Assembly (NCBI GenBank): GCA_009695005.1 | Contig: SIBU01000008.1 | Span: 1-35,634 of the forward strand | DNA from: Candidatus Tayloriibacteriota bacterium | GTDB taxonomy: Bacteria > Patescibacteriota > Minisyncoccia > Phycocordibacterales > SIBU01 | Reading direction: 5' to 3' | DNA length: 35,634 bases | In this document: positions 8,932 through 18,441 of the stretch, one piece after another | Layout: each line of letters opens with the position of its first letter | How positions within the stretch are numbered: position 1 is the first letter of the stretch | Made by a program: the position numbers and the translations under genes | The notes under the pieces: generated by a model | What the model was told of the DNA's origin: nothing | What the model saw: only the letters and a program-made list of their open reading frames with translations | Database searches by the model: none

Positions 8932-9330
8932 CTATTTTACCGTTTCAGTAGGAAGTACACAACCTGTTTTTTCAGCCAAAACAGAAAGAGAAATTTCACC
9001 TGTTGAACTGCTTGTGTCACCAAAGTACCAAGTAGGGTAAGTGGTGATTTTTCTTTCTATACAAATTGGGGTTTGTCCGCGACTGTCAGGAGTAGAACAC
9101 TCAACGTAAGGTAAATATTGCTTTGACTTACCAAATAAAGCCTTCTGCTTTTGACAATGAGGACACCAAAACGCGCCATAAAAAGTTGCTCCCTTTTGAC
9201 CTAAACACTGCGCGAAACCATCATACTTACTAGGTCCACCGGAAACTTTACTGGCATAGAAAAGTAAACCTATTGTAAGTATTAATAGAATTATTCCGCC
9301 AATAAAGGTTGTCTTGTTTAATTGTTCCAT
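8932..9330 (-). CDS. Membrane-anchored thioredoxin-like protein (CPHC)
   Basis: N-terminal TM; KGATFYGAFWCPHCQKQKALFGK; ITTYPTWYFG (cis-Pro loop). 3 nt upstream of dsbB. Confidence 0.85.
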   Translation of the reverse strand: MEQLNKTTFIGGIILLILTIGLLFYASKVSGGPSKYDGFAQCLGQKGATFYGAFWCPHCQKQKALFGKSKQYLPYVECSTPDSRGQTPICIERKITTYPTWYFGDTSSSTGEISLSVLAEKTGCVLPTETVK

Positions 9331-9438
9331 TTTTTATAATATATGATTTATATGTGCCATTATATCATCACTGTCACTGTTGTAAAATTTTTGAAACTAG
9401 AGGATAATATTAATATAGTAGCTAATTAAAATTGATTT

Positions 9439-9843
9439 ATGATAAAAAAGTGCTGTGCAGTTACAAACTCAGATTTAGGAATTTTAGTAATTCGTTTTTC
9501 TTTGGCTCTCGTTTTCATTATTCACGGTCTTGCTAAATTTCAAAACATGCAAGGTACACTTGCATTTTTCACAAGCCTAAGTATTTGGCCTGCGTTTGCA
9601 TATCTTGTTGCTGGAATTGAACTCTTTGGAGGAATTTTGCTTTTAGTTGGTTTTTTGACACCTTGGATGTCACTTGCCTTGGGATTAAACATGATGATGG
9701 CAATTCTTTTGGTTAAAATAAATAAGCCTTTCTTGGGTGGTTACGAATATGATTTAACATTAATGCTCGCTTCTCTTGGGCTGTCTCTACTTGGTACCGG
9801 TAAGTACACCATATGTCCTTGTGGAAAGGATTCTAAAAAGTAG
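9439..9843 (+). CDS. DoxX family protein
   Basis: ILVIRFSLALVFIIHGLAKFQ...GIELFGGILLLVGFLTPWMSLALGLNMMMAI. Confidence 0.85.
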   Translation: MIKKCCAVTNSDLGILVIRFSLALVFIIHGLAKFQNMQGTLAFFTSLSIWPAFAYLVAGIELFGGILLLVGFLTPWMSLALGLNMMMAILLVKINKPFLGGYEYDLTLMLASLGLSLLGTGKYTICPCGKDSKK

Positions 9844-9869
9844 TCAGGTCTCATTCAATTTAATTGTCT

Positions 9870-10289
9870 ATGGAAAAAAAGCCAAAAGTTGCAATGGTTT
9901 TCGGTGTTTTTGATATTCTTCACGCTGGTCACAAACATTTTATTGAAAGCGCTTCATTTTTGGCTGAAAAACTTGTGATTGTTTTAGCTTCAGACGAGAA
10001 TGTCTTAAATCTAAAGGGCGAATTTCCAATTAATATGTTTAATGATCGTTTACAATCACTAAGTAAGCTATTTCCTGATGTAAAAATTGTAAAAGGAGAC
10101 GATGAACTCGGTAAATGGAACATTGTTTCGGTGATAAAACCCGATTTGATTATTTTCGGCTACGATCAAGAAAAAATGAAAGAGGCACTGAGCTCGCGTG
10201 CTGGAATTTTTTCAGCTACCAACTTAGTTTCCATATCAAAGTACAAAGATGGATCACTTCACTCATCAACTCTTAGAAAAATGCTATAA
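9870..10289 (+). CDS. Cytidylyltransferase-family protein (TagD/RfaE C-domain-like)
   Basis: VAMVFGVFDILHAGHKHFIESA (GxFDxxHxGH) and HSSTLRKML (STxxR-like). Confidence 0.88.
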   Translation: MEKKPKVAMVFGVFDILHAGHKHFIESASFLAEKLVIVLASDENVLNLKGEFPINMFNDRLQSLSKLFPDVKIVKGDDELGKWNIVSVIKPDLIIFGYDQEKMKEALSSRAGIFSATNLVSISKYKDGSLHSSTLRKML

Positions 10290-10297
10290 TTAGAAGC

Positions 10298-10840
10298 ATG
10301 CCAGACTACAATACTTACTTATTTTCACTTATAAATAGCATTTCCGGACAGTCCGATTTCCTTGACACGATCATTGTATTTTTTGCCCATTATCTTGCTT
10401 ATGTCTTGATTTTTACTTTCATTATTTTGATATTTTTCTCAAGTGCTTTATACAAAAGCAAGATTCACCTTTTTTTAAGCGCGCTTATCGGTTTTGCTTT
10501 TGGTCGCGGTGTCGTTGTGGAGCTTTTCAGATTTCTTTATCACCACCCAAGACCCTCGATTATTTTATCAAATGTGCATCCCCTGCTTGTTGAAACAAGT
10601 TATTCATTTCCGTCAGGGCATACCACGGCTTTTTTTACACTTTCGTTCGTTATGTGGAACTACAACAAAAGTTTAGGCATAGTTTTCTTTATATTTAGTA
10701 CAATCATGGGTATTGCAAGGATAGCGGCTGGAATTCATTACCCTCTGGATATAATGGCAGGAGCAATCATTGGATTACTTATTGGCTTTGCCACTACTCG
10801 AATTGTTAATGTATTTATGAACAAATACACAAAAATTTAA
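10298..10840 (+). CDS. PAP2 superfamily phosphatase (undecaprenyl-diphosphatase-like)
   Basis: HHPRPS; SFPSGHTTAFFTLSF; ARIAAGIHYPLDIMAGAIIG, the three PAP2 motifs. Confidence 0.9.
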   Translation: MPDYNTYLFSLINSISGQSDFLDTIIVFFAHYLAYVLIFTFIILIFFSSALYKSKIHLFLSALIGFAFGRGVVVELFRFLYHHPRPSIILSNVHPLLVETSYSFPSGHTTAFFTLSFVMWNYNKSLGIVFFIFSTIMGIARIAAGIHYPLDIMAGAIIGLLIGFATTRIVNVFMNKYTKI

Positions 10841-10856
10841 ATTGGCTGTCATTTTA

Positions 10857-12311
10857 ATGTTTTCTCTACTAAAAAAATTAATTTTTAGGAAACCCAAGAT
10901 ATTTATCGCTATCTTTCTATTTTTTTTCACATTTCAATTTATAGATACATCTGCCGATGCTCCCACAGTAGTTTCTTTTGTTTCTACCGAGTCAATTGAA
11001 TCGGCACAAGTGGCAAATTTGACCTGGTCAATTAACGGGGGTGGGCATACTTTGATGGTGCCTTGTATTCAAGGCGTTAAGTTGTTCTATGATTCAAACA
11101 AGACAGTTTTTCCATGTGGCACTCGAGTGTCAGTAAGCAAACAGGCCAGTGACGGAATATCGCTTGTGATTGTGAATGTAAGTGGAAGTATGAGAATTAT
11201 AACTGCTAGGATTATTCCAAAAGACGCATACGCAAAAGACTATGACCTAGGTGCGAGAGAAACCTCTGTGACAGTTTATCCAGTGAATCAGCCTATTACC
11301 GGTTTTTTTTCAAATGCTACAACCACTAAATCTGGAACAGCTACTATTTTTTACTGGACATCTAAACATCTAGATGGAGTCAATATAAAAATTTCGTGTA
11401 ACGAATCTGTCACAGCCACATTGCCAACACTTGGAGGGAAGTTTGTTCCATGCGACAAAATGATTTTCCCAACGGATTTACCCGGTACAGGATTAACCTC
11501 AATAATGTTCGCTAATCCCTCAAGTATCGATCAGCCTGTTGATATAACACTTTTCCCTGCAATGGCTGCGGGCTTTTATGATGGTTTACATCCAAACACT
11601 ATTAATCTTTCGATTGCAAGTGATGCACAAAAGCCAGTTTCGATTTTGTTTTACCCAAATAAGTCGAAAATATCATCTGGTGAGCTCATATATTTGAACT
11701 GGTCAATAACCAATGCGGTTGGTGCTAACATTAAATTTACCTGCTCAACCAACATAAAATTGCAAAGTTTTACTGCAACTGCCATAACTGATATCTTGTG
11801 TGGAGAATACGCCTGGGTTAACCCCTTAAGTGCTTCAAGTACCATCGCAATAAATGTCAGTGGGCAAAATCAAGAGTCGGAGATAGTTTCTGTCACTATA
11901 TTTCCATATTTAAAAGACAAAACTTACGATGCAAGACAGAGCCGTTCGTTTAACTTACAGGTAGACCCAGCGAAAACTCTAATTCTCCAAACTGAAATCC
12001 CCATTGTGCCAACTTTATCCACTTCTACAACTGTAGTATTACCTCCTGTGACTATTAACGCAAAGAAGGATGTTTTTGCTCGATGGCTAGGTCCTGGCTC
12101 TAAAGGAGAGGATGTAAAACTTCTTCAAATATTTTTAGCTAAAGATAAGAAAATCTATCCTGAAGGTTACAAGACTGGATATTATGGAAAAACAACAAAG
12201 TCTGCTGTTGGACGATATCAACTGAAGTACAAGATTATTCTCACAGCTAAGGATTCTATTTACGGCACCTTGGATCCAATAACAAGATATCTTCTCAATT
12301 CACAACAGTAA
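10857..12311 (+). CDS. Secreted surface protein with three Cys-containing Ig-like repeats and a C-terminal peptidoglycan-binding domain
   Basis: Signal-like N-terminus (FRKPKIFIAIFLFFFTFQFIDTSADA). Three repeats of the type '.W..........C...(C)......V...IFP'. C-terminus GPGSKGEDVKLLQIFLAKDKKIYPEGYKTGYYGKTTKSAVGRYQLKY is PG_binding_1-like. Confidence 0.8.
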   Translation: MFSLLKKLIFRKPKIFIAIFLFFFTFQFIDTSADAPTVVSFVSTESIESAQVANLTWSINGGGHTLMVPCIQGVKLFYDSNKTVFPCGTRVSVSKQASDGISLVIVNVSGSMRIITARIIPKDAYAKDYDLGARETSVTVYPVNQPITGFFSNATTTKSGTATIFYWTSKHLDGVNIKISCNESVTATLPTLGGKFVPCDKMIFPTDLPGTGLTSIMFANPSSIDQPVDITLFPAMAAGFYDGLHPNTINLSIASDAQKPVSILFYPNKSKISSGELIYLNWSITNAVGANIKFTCSTNIKLQSFTATAITDILCGEYAWVNPLSASSTIAINVSGQNQESEIVSVTIFPYLKDKTYDARQSRSFNLQVDPAKTLILQTEIPIVPTLSTSTTVVLPPVTINAKKDVFARWLGPGSKGEDVKLLQIFLAKDKKIYPEGYKTGYYGKTTKSAVGRYQLKYKIILTAKDSIYGTLDPITRYLLNSQQ

Positions 12312-12347
12312 ATTAAGAAAGTTCAATGGAAGTTTCTCTATTTCATT

Positions 12348-12686
12348 CTAGGCGGACAAACCTCTAAGTGCTCCAGTTAAGATTACATTTTTAATATCGC
12401 GAAGCATAAATCCAACTACAGTTAATGTTCCGAGGAAGGCAATTTGAATTGCCAATTTTGTATTGAGTAGAGCACTAACTATAAAATACGTGAAGTTTTG
12501 AATTTCAAACAAGCTCGGCATGTTTTGCAATACATGAGGCATTGACACAAAAAAACTAGAAACAGCAACAAGCGACATTAAAACAGCAAGTTTTGGTACA
12601 AAAACTCTAGGTAGACTTTTAAGTCCATAAATGAATCTCACCCTCATCATTATTTTATTTTTTAAAACTAAATCTTCGTAATTCAT
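12348..12686 (-). CDS. Small membrane protein downstream of ECF sigma (candidate anti-sigma/partner)
   Basis: 112 aa with two or three hydrophobic segments; 4 nt downstream of the sigma factor ORF. Confidence 0.6.
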   Translation of the reverse strand: MNYEDLVLKNKIMMRVRFIYGLKSLPRVFVPKLAVLMSLVAVSSFFVSMPHVLQNMPSLFEIQNFTYFIVSALLNTKLAIQIAFLGTLTVVGFMLRDIKNVILTGALRGLSA

Positions 12687-12690
12687 ATAT

Positions 12691-13290
12691 TTACATATTA
12701 TTAATACCTATTTTTTTTAATTCCTTTTTAGCCCTGTGAATCCTAGCTCTAACTGCACCAAGAGATATGCCTTCGATCCTGGCAATATCCTTCTGGGCCT
12801 TCCCTTCCACTGAATACAACTTCAACACTCTTCCTAAAATTACAGGCAATTTGGATATGAGTGATAGTACATAATCGGTGTCCAATCTTTGTTCGTGTAG
12901 GACACCCTCCTCCTTCGATGGAACAAGCTCCTGAATTTCCGGATCAAGATCTGCCAAATAGACTCGCTCTCCTTTAATCTTCTTATACTTTGTAAAACAA
13001 GTGTTTATCAAAATTTTATAGCCCCAAGATTTAAATGAAGCACCCTCTTGTACTTTAAATTTTGAAGCATTTAAATATATTTTGACAAATGCTTCCTGCA
13101 CGATATCTCGAACGGTTTCAGGGTCATTCAAAATAATATGATTTGCTTTGCGTAAAAAAGCTTCCTCGTATCTATCTACTAAAACAGAAAAAGCGTCAGG
13201 CACCGTAACCGACAGAGCCAGTATCTCTTCATCCTTCCTTGTATCCAGCAGATTATTTGAATTTATTGTTTCATCTAACAGTGATGTCAT
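12691..13290 (-). CDS. ECF-type RNA polymerase sigma factor
   Basis: Region 2 (FSVLVDRYEEAFLRKANHIILNDPETVRDIVQEAFVKIYLN) and region 4 (QKDIARIEGISLGAVRARIHRAKKELKK). Confidence 0.9.
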   Translation of the reverse strand: MTSLLDETINSNNLLDTRKDEEILALSVTVPDAFSVLVDRYEEAFLRKANHIILNDPETVRDIVQEAFVKIYLNASKFKVQEGASFKSWGYKILINTCFTKYKKIKGERVYLADLDPEIQELVPSKEEGVLHEQRLDTDYVLSLISKLPVILGRVLKLYSVEGKAQKDIARIEGISLGAVRARIHRAKKELKKIGINNM

Positions 13291-13467
13291 GGTGTCGAAA
13301 ATAGTAGAGGAATAATTACTTCTATGTATTTAGCTCTTTGATTATATCGGTCTTCTTACTCTATTTCAACCACAATTTTGACCAAAATGTTACAGCAATA
13401 TTTGATAGATCTAACTCTAGGTGTTACTCTCTATAATAGCAATGTAACTCTAACCAAAGGAAGTGAG

Positions 13468-13692
13468 ATGAAATGGTCTGAAGTTGTAAAACTACCTACC
13501 GGTTCACCTCTTATGCGAATCGGAGGTAATAGACAAGCAGTTCTTGTGGATAAAAATGAAATAACAAGAGGGATAACAGTTTCCTACTTGGACACACCGT
13601 CCTTGGAAGAAAGGTCAAGCCCAAGCGAGTTTGAATTACCCAAGGCTAAAAGAGATGGCGTGATATATCAATTAGAATTCCACTTTTTATAG
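13468..13692 (+). CDS. Small hypothetical protein (74 aa)
   Basis: MKWSEVVKLPTGSPLMRIGG..., SD-like GGAAGTGAG before ATG at 13468 (inside ORF 13378..13692). Terminator immediately after. Confidence 0.6.
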   Translation: MKWSEVVKLPTGSPLMRIGGNRQAVLVDKNEITRGITVSYLDTPSLEERSSPSEFELPKAKRDGVIYQLEFHFL

Positions 13693-13714
13693 AGACCGTC
13701 GGTCTCTTTTTTTT
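13691..13714 (+). terminator. Rho-independent terminator
   Basis: AGAGACC gtc GGTCTCT TTTTTTT. Confidence 0.8.
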
Positions 13715-13792
13715 AATAATTAACATTTGACAAAGAGTATTTTTTTTGCTTTACTTGTGGACTGAGCCACCGGCTCTTTTTACTTTTATTTT

Positions 13793-15589
13793 ATGGAAAT
13801 ACGAAATATTGCAATTATAGCTCACGTAGACCACGGCAAAACCACCCTCACTGATGCTTTGATGCGCCAGACAGGTATGGTCAAGGATGAAAAGGCTAGT
13901 ATGGATTCAAACGCTCTAGAACAGGAGCGTGGTATTACTATTTATTCAAAAAACTGCTCTCTTTACTACAAAGATACAAAAATAAATATTGTAGACACGC
14001 CAGGTCATGCTGACTTCGGTTCTGAAGTTGAACGTGTGCTTCGTTCTATTGATACAGTGCTTCTACTTGTGGACGCTCAAGAAGGTCCAATGCCACAGAC
14101 TCGCTTTGTACTGAAAAAGTCTTTGGAATTGGGACTAAAACCTATAGTTATTATAAACAAGATTGATAAACCTGCTGCCAGAATTAACGAAGTTCATGAT
14201 GAAATCCTTGAATTATTTCTTGAATTAGGTGCATCAGAAAAGCAGATCGACTTTAAAACAGTGTACGCAATTGGTAGACAGGGTATTGCTAAAATTAATT
14301 TAGCAGATGAATCAAAGGATTTAAATCCTCTACTAGATCTTATACTCACTGAAGTTCCGCCAGCTGGGAAAACAACTTCCTTACCACTAAGAATGCAACC
14401 GTTTAATCTCGCTTATGACAATTTTCTTGGACGTCTTGCAATTGGACGAATTTATGACGGAACTATTAAACAGGGGTCTACAGTATTTCTGAAAAAACCT
14501 ACAGGTGACGAAATAGAAACCGGAAAGATTACAAAATTGTTTACATTTGAAGGAATAACCAGAAAGGAAGTGTCAGAAGCTGGTGCTGGAGATATTGTTA
14601 TGGTTGCAGGATTGCCCACTGTCTATATTGGAGAGACGATAACTGATCTTGAAACTGTGCCCCCATTGCCAGCAATTGCAGTTGATGAGCCGACGATTTC
14701 TCTAAACTTCTTGGTTAATGACTCTCCTCTTGCTGGGCGAGAAGGCAAATTAGTTACAACTAGACAAATTCGTGCTCGCTTAGAAAAAGAACTTGAGGTG
14801 AATGTCGGTCTTAAGGTTGATTTTTCTGGTGGTGATATTTATAAAGTTTATGGTCGTGGAGAACTTCACGTCTCCATTCTTTTAGAGTATATGCGACGAG
14901 AGGGTTTTGAGTTACAGGTCTCACAACCACAGGTTATAATTAAAGAAGTTGATGGCAAGAAGGTAGAACCATTTGAGGAGGCAATTGTTGATGTGCGTAC
15001 CGAAAATGCAAGTTCAGTTATTCAAAAGCTTTCCCGTAGAAAAGGAATTCTTATGGAGCACAAAGAGCATGAAAACATTGCTCGTCTAACTTTTGAAATT
15101 CCAACCAGAGGACTTCTAGGTTATAGAGGTGAATTTGTTATTGATACTAAAGGTGAAGGATTGTTATCATCACGTTTTATTGGTTTCAAACCCTACGTCG
15201 GTCTAATAGAAAAGCATTCATTCGGTTCAATGATTTCAATGGAAACTGGTACAGCACTAGCATATTCAATTTGGAACCTTCAGGAACGCGGGACCATCTA
15301 TATTGACCCTGCTTCACCTGTATACGAGGGAATGATCATCGGAAATGTTACCAAAGGAGAAGACATGGATGTAAATCCTACTAAAAATAAACAACTTACA
15401 AATGTTCGTATGTCCGGTAACGACGATGCCATCCTTATTATTCCACCCCTACTACTTACAATTGAGAGAGGACTGGAAATTATGCAAGGTGATGAGTATC
15501 TAGAAATCACTCCTAAATCTGTACGTCTACGCAAACAACACCTCACACGTGCTGACAGAGCGAGGGCGTTAAGGAAGGAAGATAAATAA
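13793..15589 (+). CDS. typA: Translational GTPase TypA/BipA
   Basis: IAIIAHVDHGKTTLTDALMRQTG, QERGITI, DTPGHADFGSEVERVL, NKIDKP, EF-G-like C-terminus (IPTRGLLGYRGEFVIDTKGEG). Confidence 0.97.
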   Translation: MEIRNIAIIAHVDHGKTTLTDALMRQTGMVKDEKASMDSNALEQERGITIYSKNCSLYYKDTKINIVDTPGHADFGSEVERVLRSIDTVLLLVDAQEGPMPQTRFVLKKSLELGLKPIVIINKIDKPAARINEVHDEILELFLELGASEKQIDFKTVYAIGRQGIAKINLADESKDLNPLLDLILTEVPPAGKTTSLPLRMQPFNLAYDNFLGRLAIGRIYDGTIKQGSTVFLKKPTGDEIETGKITKLFTFEGITRKEVSEAGAGDIVMVAGLPTVYIGETITDLETVPPLPAIAVDEPTISLNFLVNDSPLAGREGKLVTTRQIRARLEKELEVNVGLKVDFSGGDIYKVYGRGELHVSILLEYMRREGFELQVSQPQVIIKEVDGKKVEPFEEAIVDVRTENASSVIQKLSRRKGILMEHKEHENIARLTFEIPTRGLLGYRGEFVIDTKGEGLLSSRFIGFKPYVGLIEKHSFGSMISMETGTALAYSIWNLQERGTIYIDPASPVYEGMIIGNVTKGEDMDVNPTKNKQLTNVRMSGNDDAILIIPPLLLTIERGLEIMQGDEYLEITPKSVRLRKQHLTRADRARALRKEDK

Positions 15590-15593
15590 AAAA

Positions 15594-15611
15594 AGCGTGT
15601 TTTTTGCACGC
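15594..15611 (-). terminator. Terminator hairpin between convergent genes (minus-strand U-tract)
   Basis: GCGTG(15595-15599)/CACGC(15607-15611), flanked by AAAAAAA on the plus strand. Confidence 0.5.
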
Positions 15612-15632
15612 CCATTCGTTAAACTGAAAAAG

Positions 15633-16394
15633 TTACTTCTTTTTTTTGCTATAATACTGACCCTTTTTGTTCAGAGCAGCTTGTTCTTTCAAATTAACCG
15701 GACTGAGAGCAAAGGCAGCTAGTTCTCCATGATCAACCGGCTTTTCTGAGAATAGTTTCTTCACAAATGACGGCAGGCAACTTCCCATGCCAAGCCTTCG
15801 AGCGAGACGTTCCCGAAACAACTCCTCATCCTCGCTAATCATGCTGATCGAATCATGAACAGATGCAAACATTTCTGTGATTCGGATTGCAAGAGCAAAG
15901 TTCTTCGAGGGGACGTGAAGACCAGGTCTAAGTTGCTGATTAAGTTCAGCACGATAAGTAAGAGCCGTTCCGTTGCCATTTACCCAGAATGTCCTATCGA
16001 TGTTTTCCACAGACGCAACATCGGATGTCAACAAACGGTCAAAGTGCACCGTTATCGGTTGCCACCAGTCAATGCCACCAGCGAAATCAACGATAGGTGA
16101 TTTTAATGTTTTCGCTACAAGCACATCCACATCCTTTCGTTTAGTCAATTCACGTGGCGTACGTTTTTGATTCCATACCGCCTCTGCTAAGCCACCTATA
16201 AGAAGACCAACCTCCCCACGCTTTTTAAGCATTAGGTCGGCTTTGACCATACCCTTCAAACCGCGTGTGGCGGTGACCGACATTGACTCACAAAGCTCAT
16301 GCCGAAGCGAGATTATTTGTGACAATAACTTTTCTAGTTTATGCGACAGTCGCTGTGACTGCTGACAATAAATACTGCACGATAGACTAATCAT
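15633..16394 (-). CDS. Nucleotidyltransferase-fold (AbiEii/NTP_transf-like) hypothetical protein; start uncertain
   Basis: GLLIGGLAEAVWNQKRTPRELTKRKDVDVLVAK resembles 'GGxA...R.TkDvDllv'. Confidence 0.6.
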   Translation of the reverse strand: MISLSCSIYCQQSQRLSHKLEKLLSQIISLRHELCESMSVTATRGLKGMVKADLMLKKRGEVGLLIGGLAEAVWNQKRTPRELTKRKDVDVLVAKTLKSPIVDFAGGIDWWQPITVHFDRLLTSDVASVENIDRTFWVNGNGTALTYRAELNQQLRPGLHVPSKNFALAIRITEMFASVHDSISMISEDEELFRERLARRLGMGSCLPSFVKKLFSEKPVDHGELAAFALSPVNLKEQAALNKKGQYYSKKKK

Positions 16395-16485
16395 AGTTTT
16401 TCATACTTCCTTTATTCAATTTTTCTACTACTGTGCTGGAATATATGTTATTAAATTGATTTTGTCAACACTTTTTTAAAAACTA

Positions 16486-16521
16486 AAACCCTCCCAGCGC
16501 CATGAGGCGCTGGGAGGGTTT
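16486..16521 (-). terminator. Strong terminator hairpin
   Basis: Perfect 16-bp stem AAACCCTCCCAGCGCC atga GGCGCTGGGAGGGTTT downstream of the RRM gene. Confidence 0.8.
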
Positions 16522-16552
16522 AGTATTGAACCTTATCTACTAAAAGTGTAGA

Positions 16553-16876
16553 TTAGTAACTCGATCGGCGATCATCGCCTCCTCTGTTGTCATATCCACC
16601 GCCACCGCCAGTTCGGCGAGGAGGCTTCTCTGACATAGGACGAGCTTCATTGACGGTCAATGTGCGACCATCGAGATCAGTTCCGTGCATGGAAGAGACT
16701 GCCTTTTCGGCATCCGCATCCTCCATTTCAACAAAACCGAAACCTCGTGAGCGTCCTGTCATCTTGTCCGAGATAACGTTAGTCGAAACAACAGTTCCAA
16801 CCTTAGAAAAGGCGGTCTTGAGTGAATCAGCTGTCGTACCGTACGACAAGTTTCCGACGTATAGCTTCTTTGCCAT
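16553..16876 (-). CDS. RNA-binding protein with one RRM and Gly/Arg-rich tail
   Basis: RNP2 KLYVGNL, RNP1 RSRGFGFVEM, C-terminal RRTGGGGGYDNRGGDDRRSSY. Confidence 0.95.
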   Translation of the reverse strand: MAKKLYVGNLSYGTTADSLKTAFSKVGTVVSTNVISDKMTGRSRGFGFVEMEDADAEKAVSSMHGTDLDGRTLTVNEARPMSEKPPRRTGGGGGYDNRGGDDRRSSY

Positions 16877-17035
16877 ATTGAGAAAATTGCTTACCTATAA
16901 AATATCGCGCGACCCCCTTTCTCAATAATATGCCTTAAAGCTTATAACTTCAGAATCACCTTGAGAAAACCACGACATTAATACTATACACGTATTAGGT
17001 GAAAAGGCAACAAACAAAACTGATACAGCAGAAAG

Positions 17036-18394
17036 CTATAGCTTGTCAGAAGTCAGGATAACATTTATTTTTGAGGCAACACCTGGAAACACAGATTTCC
17101 AAAATGGCCAAATTGTTGCTGAAGCCATTGAAATTGCGGGATATTTAGAGGTAATACTAGAAAGTTCGCTCTTTTTTATATTAAACAACTGCCTTTTGAG
17201 CTGAGCTTCGTCAAATTTCCAAACGATCTTTGCATCACCGATCATATCAAACATAATGGGGCCAAGATTTGTAGCGTCATATGCGCTTCGGTTAGTAAAG
17301 TTAAAAATCAATTCATTCGCATTTACAACCAAAACAGGTGAGCCATCATAATCTACCATCAAACTTTCAGCTAAACTTGATGATAATATGTTTAGTGGCA
17401 GGAAAAATGCAGTAAAGCGTGCCTTCTTTCCTATTTGAATACTTTTACCGTCTTCTCTCAATGACTCAGAAATATCCTCGATATTTATTCTATAAGCATT
17501 GTTATAAAAAATAAAATCCTTCGCTACTTTCGCTCTTGATTCATCTATCAATTCCTTAGTCAGTTCGTTTTCTAAGTCCTTTTTTGCCAAAGCCAGCTTT
17601 TCATCAGAAACTGACTTTACTGTCCCCACCTTGCCACCAATCATTGGTGTTTTTGATCTGCCATAGAAGGCAGAATATCTATCTGAGCTTGTTTTAAAAC
17701 CTGGAACAGTAAAATCAGTAAGGCCGATATTATACTCTTCTCCAGGTGATTCAGCATAAACTAGTGCCTCGGTACTACCAGGAACAACTTTTCCTGCCAC
17801 AGGATGTCTTCCAGGGACGGTTATCGATTCACGAATTTTATAAATTAAACCATCTGGTGTTTCAAAACGTGTATTCTTTACAAATCTTTGCGAGGCAGTG
17901 CTGAAATTATTATAAATAATTATTTTACCAGTCGCAGATAATTCAACCTCTTTCTCGGAATCAGTAAGAATAGATGCGAACTTCTCTTTTGTGATTGAAA
18001 GAGGAACATAATAAAGAGAATTCTCGTCGGCTTTAGGTTTCGCGATTAAGTTTACCTTTGAGTTTATTTGCTGTGATTTCGACACAATTGTGATTTTAGC
18101 AGTAGAGAAATAATTTCCGAAAACAATGACTAAGATAATCACCGAAACAATACCGACTATCCATACCATCAACGAAGATGCCATTCTAGATGACATTTCA
18201 CGATTGCGTTCTTTGGATTCAGCTCGAACTGTGTCTCTTAGTTCAGCCAACTCTTTTTGTATGCCTTTTTTTTCATAAACTTCTGGCTCATCTTGATTTT
18301 CTTTTTCAATTTGTACACTTTTCTGCATCGCTAAAATACCGCGTATGCCCTTACGCTTAGGTGGTAAAACGTCTTGAACTATGTTTCTTGCCAT
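17036..18394 (-). CDS. Membrane-anchored protein with baseplate-J-like extracytoplasmic region
   Basis: Coiled N-terminus, one TM (SLMVWIVGIVSVIILVIVFGNYF). NTRFETPDGLIYKIRESITVPG....VVPGSTEALVYAESPGEEYNIGLTDFTVPGF resembles phage baseplate J patterns. Confidence 0.6.
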   Translation of the reverse strand: MARNIVQDVLPPKRKGIRGILAMQKSVQIEKENQDEPEVYEKKGIQKELAELRDTVRAESKERNREMSSRMASSLMVWIVGIVSVIILVIVFGNYFSTAKITIVSKSQQINSKVNLIAKPKADENSLYYVPLSITKEKFASILTDSEKEVELSATGKIIIYNNFSTASQRFVKNTRFETPDGLIYKIRESITVPGRHPVAGKVVPGSTEALVYAESPGEEYNIGLTDFTVPGFKTSSDRYSAFYGRSKTPMIGGKVGTVKSVSDEKLALAKKDLENELTKELIDESRAKVAKDFIFYNNAYRINIEDISESLREDGKSIQIGKKARFTAFFLPLNILSSSLAESLMVDYDGSPVLVVNANELIFNFTNRSAYDATNLGPIMFDMIGDAKIVWKFDEAQLKRQLFNIKKSELSSITSKYPAISMASATIWPFWKSVFPGVASKINVILTSDKL

Positions 18395-18441
18395 ATCGAT
18401 TAAAATAGTTACTTCGTGATTTTATCACACATTCCAAAATC

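Noticed and set aside
17036-18394. Prophage remnant because of the baseplate-J-like region
   Set aside because: No capsid, terminase, portal, integrase or other phage genes nearby; gene sits among housekeeping-type genes.
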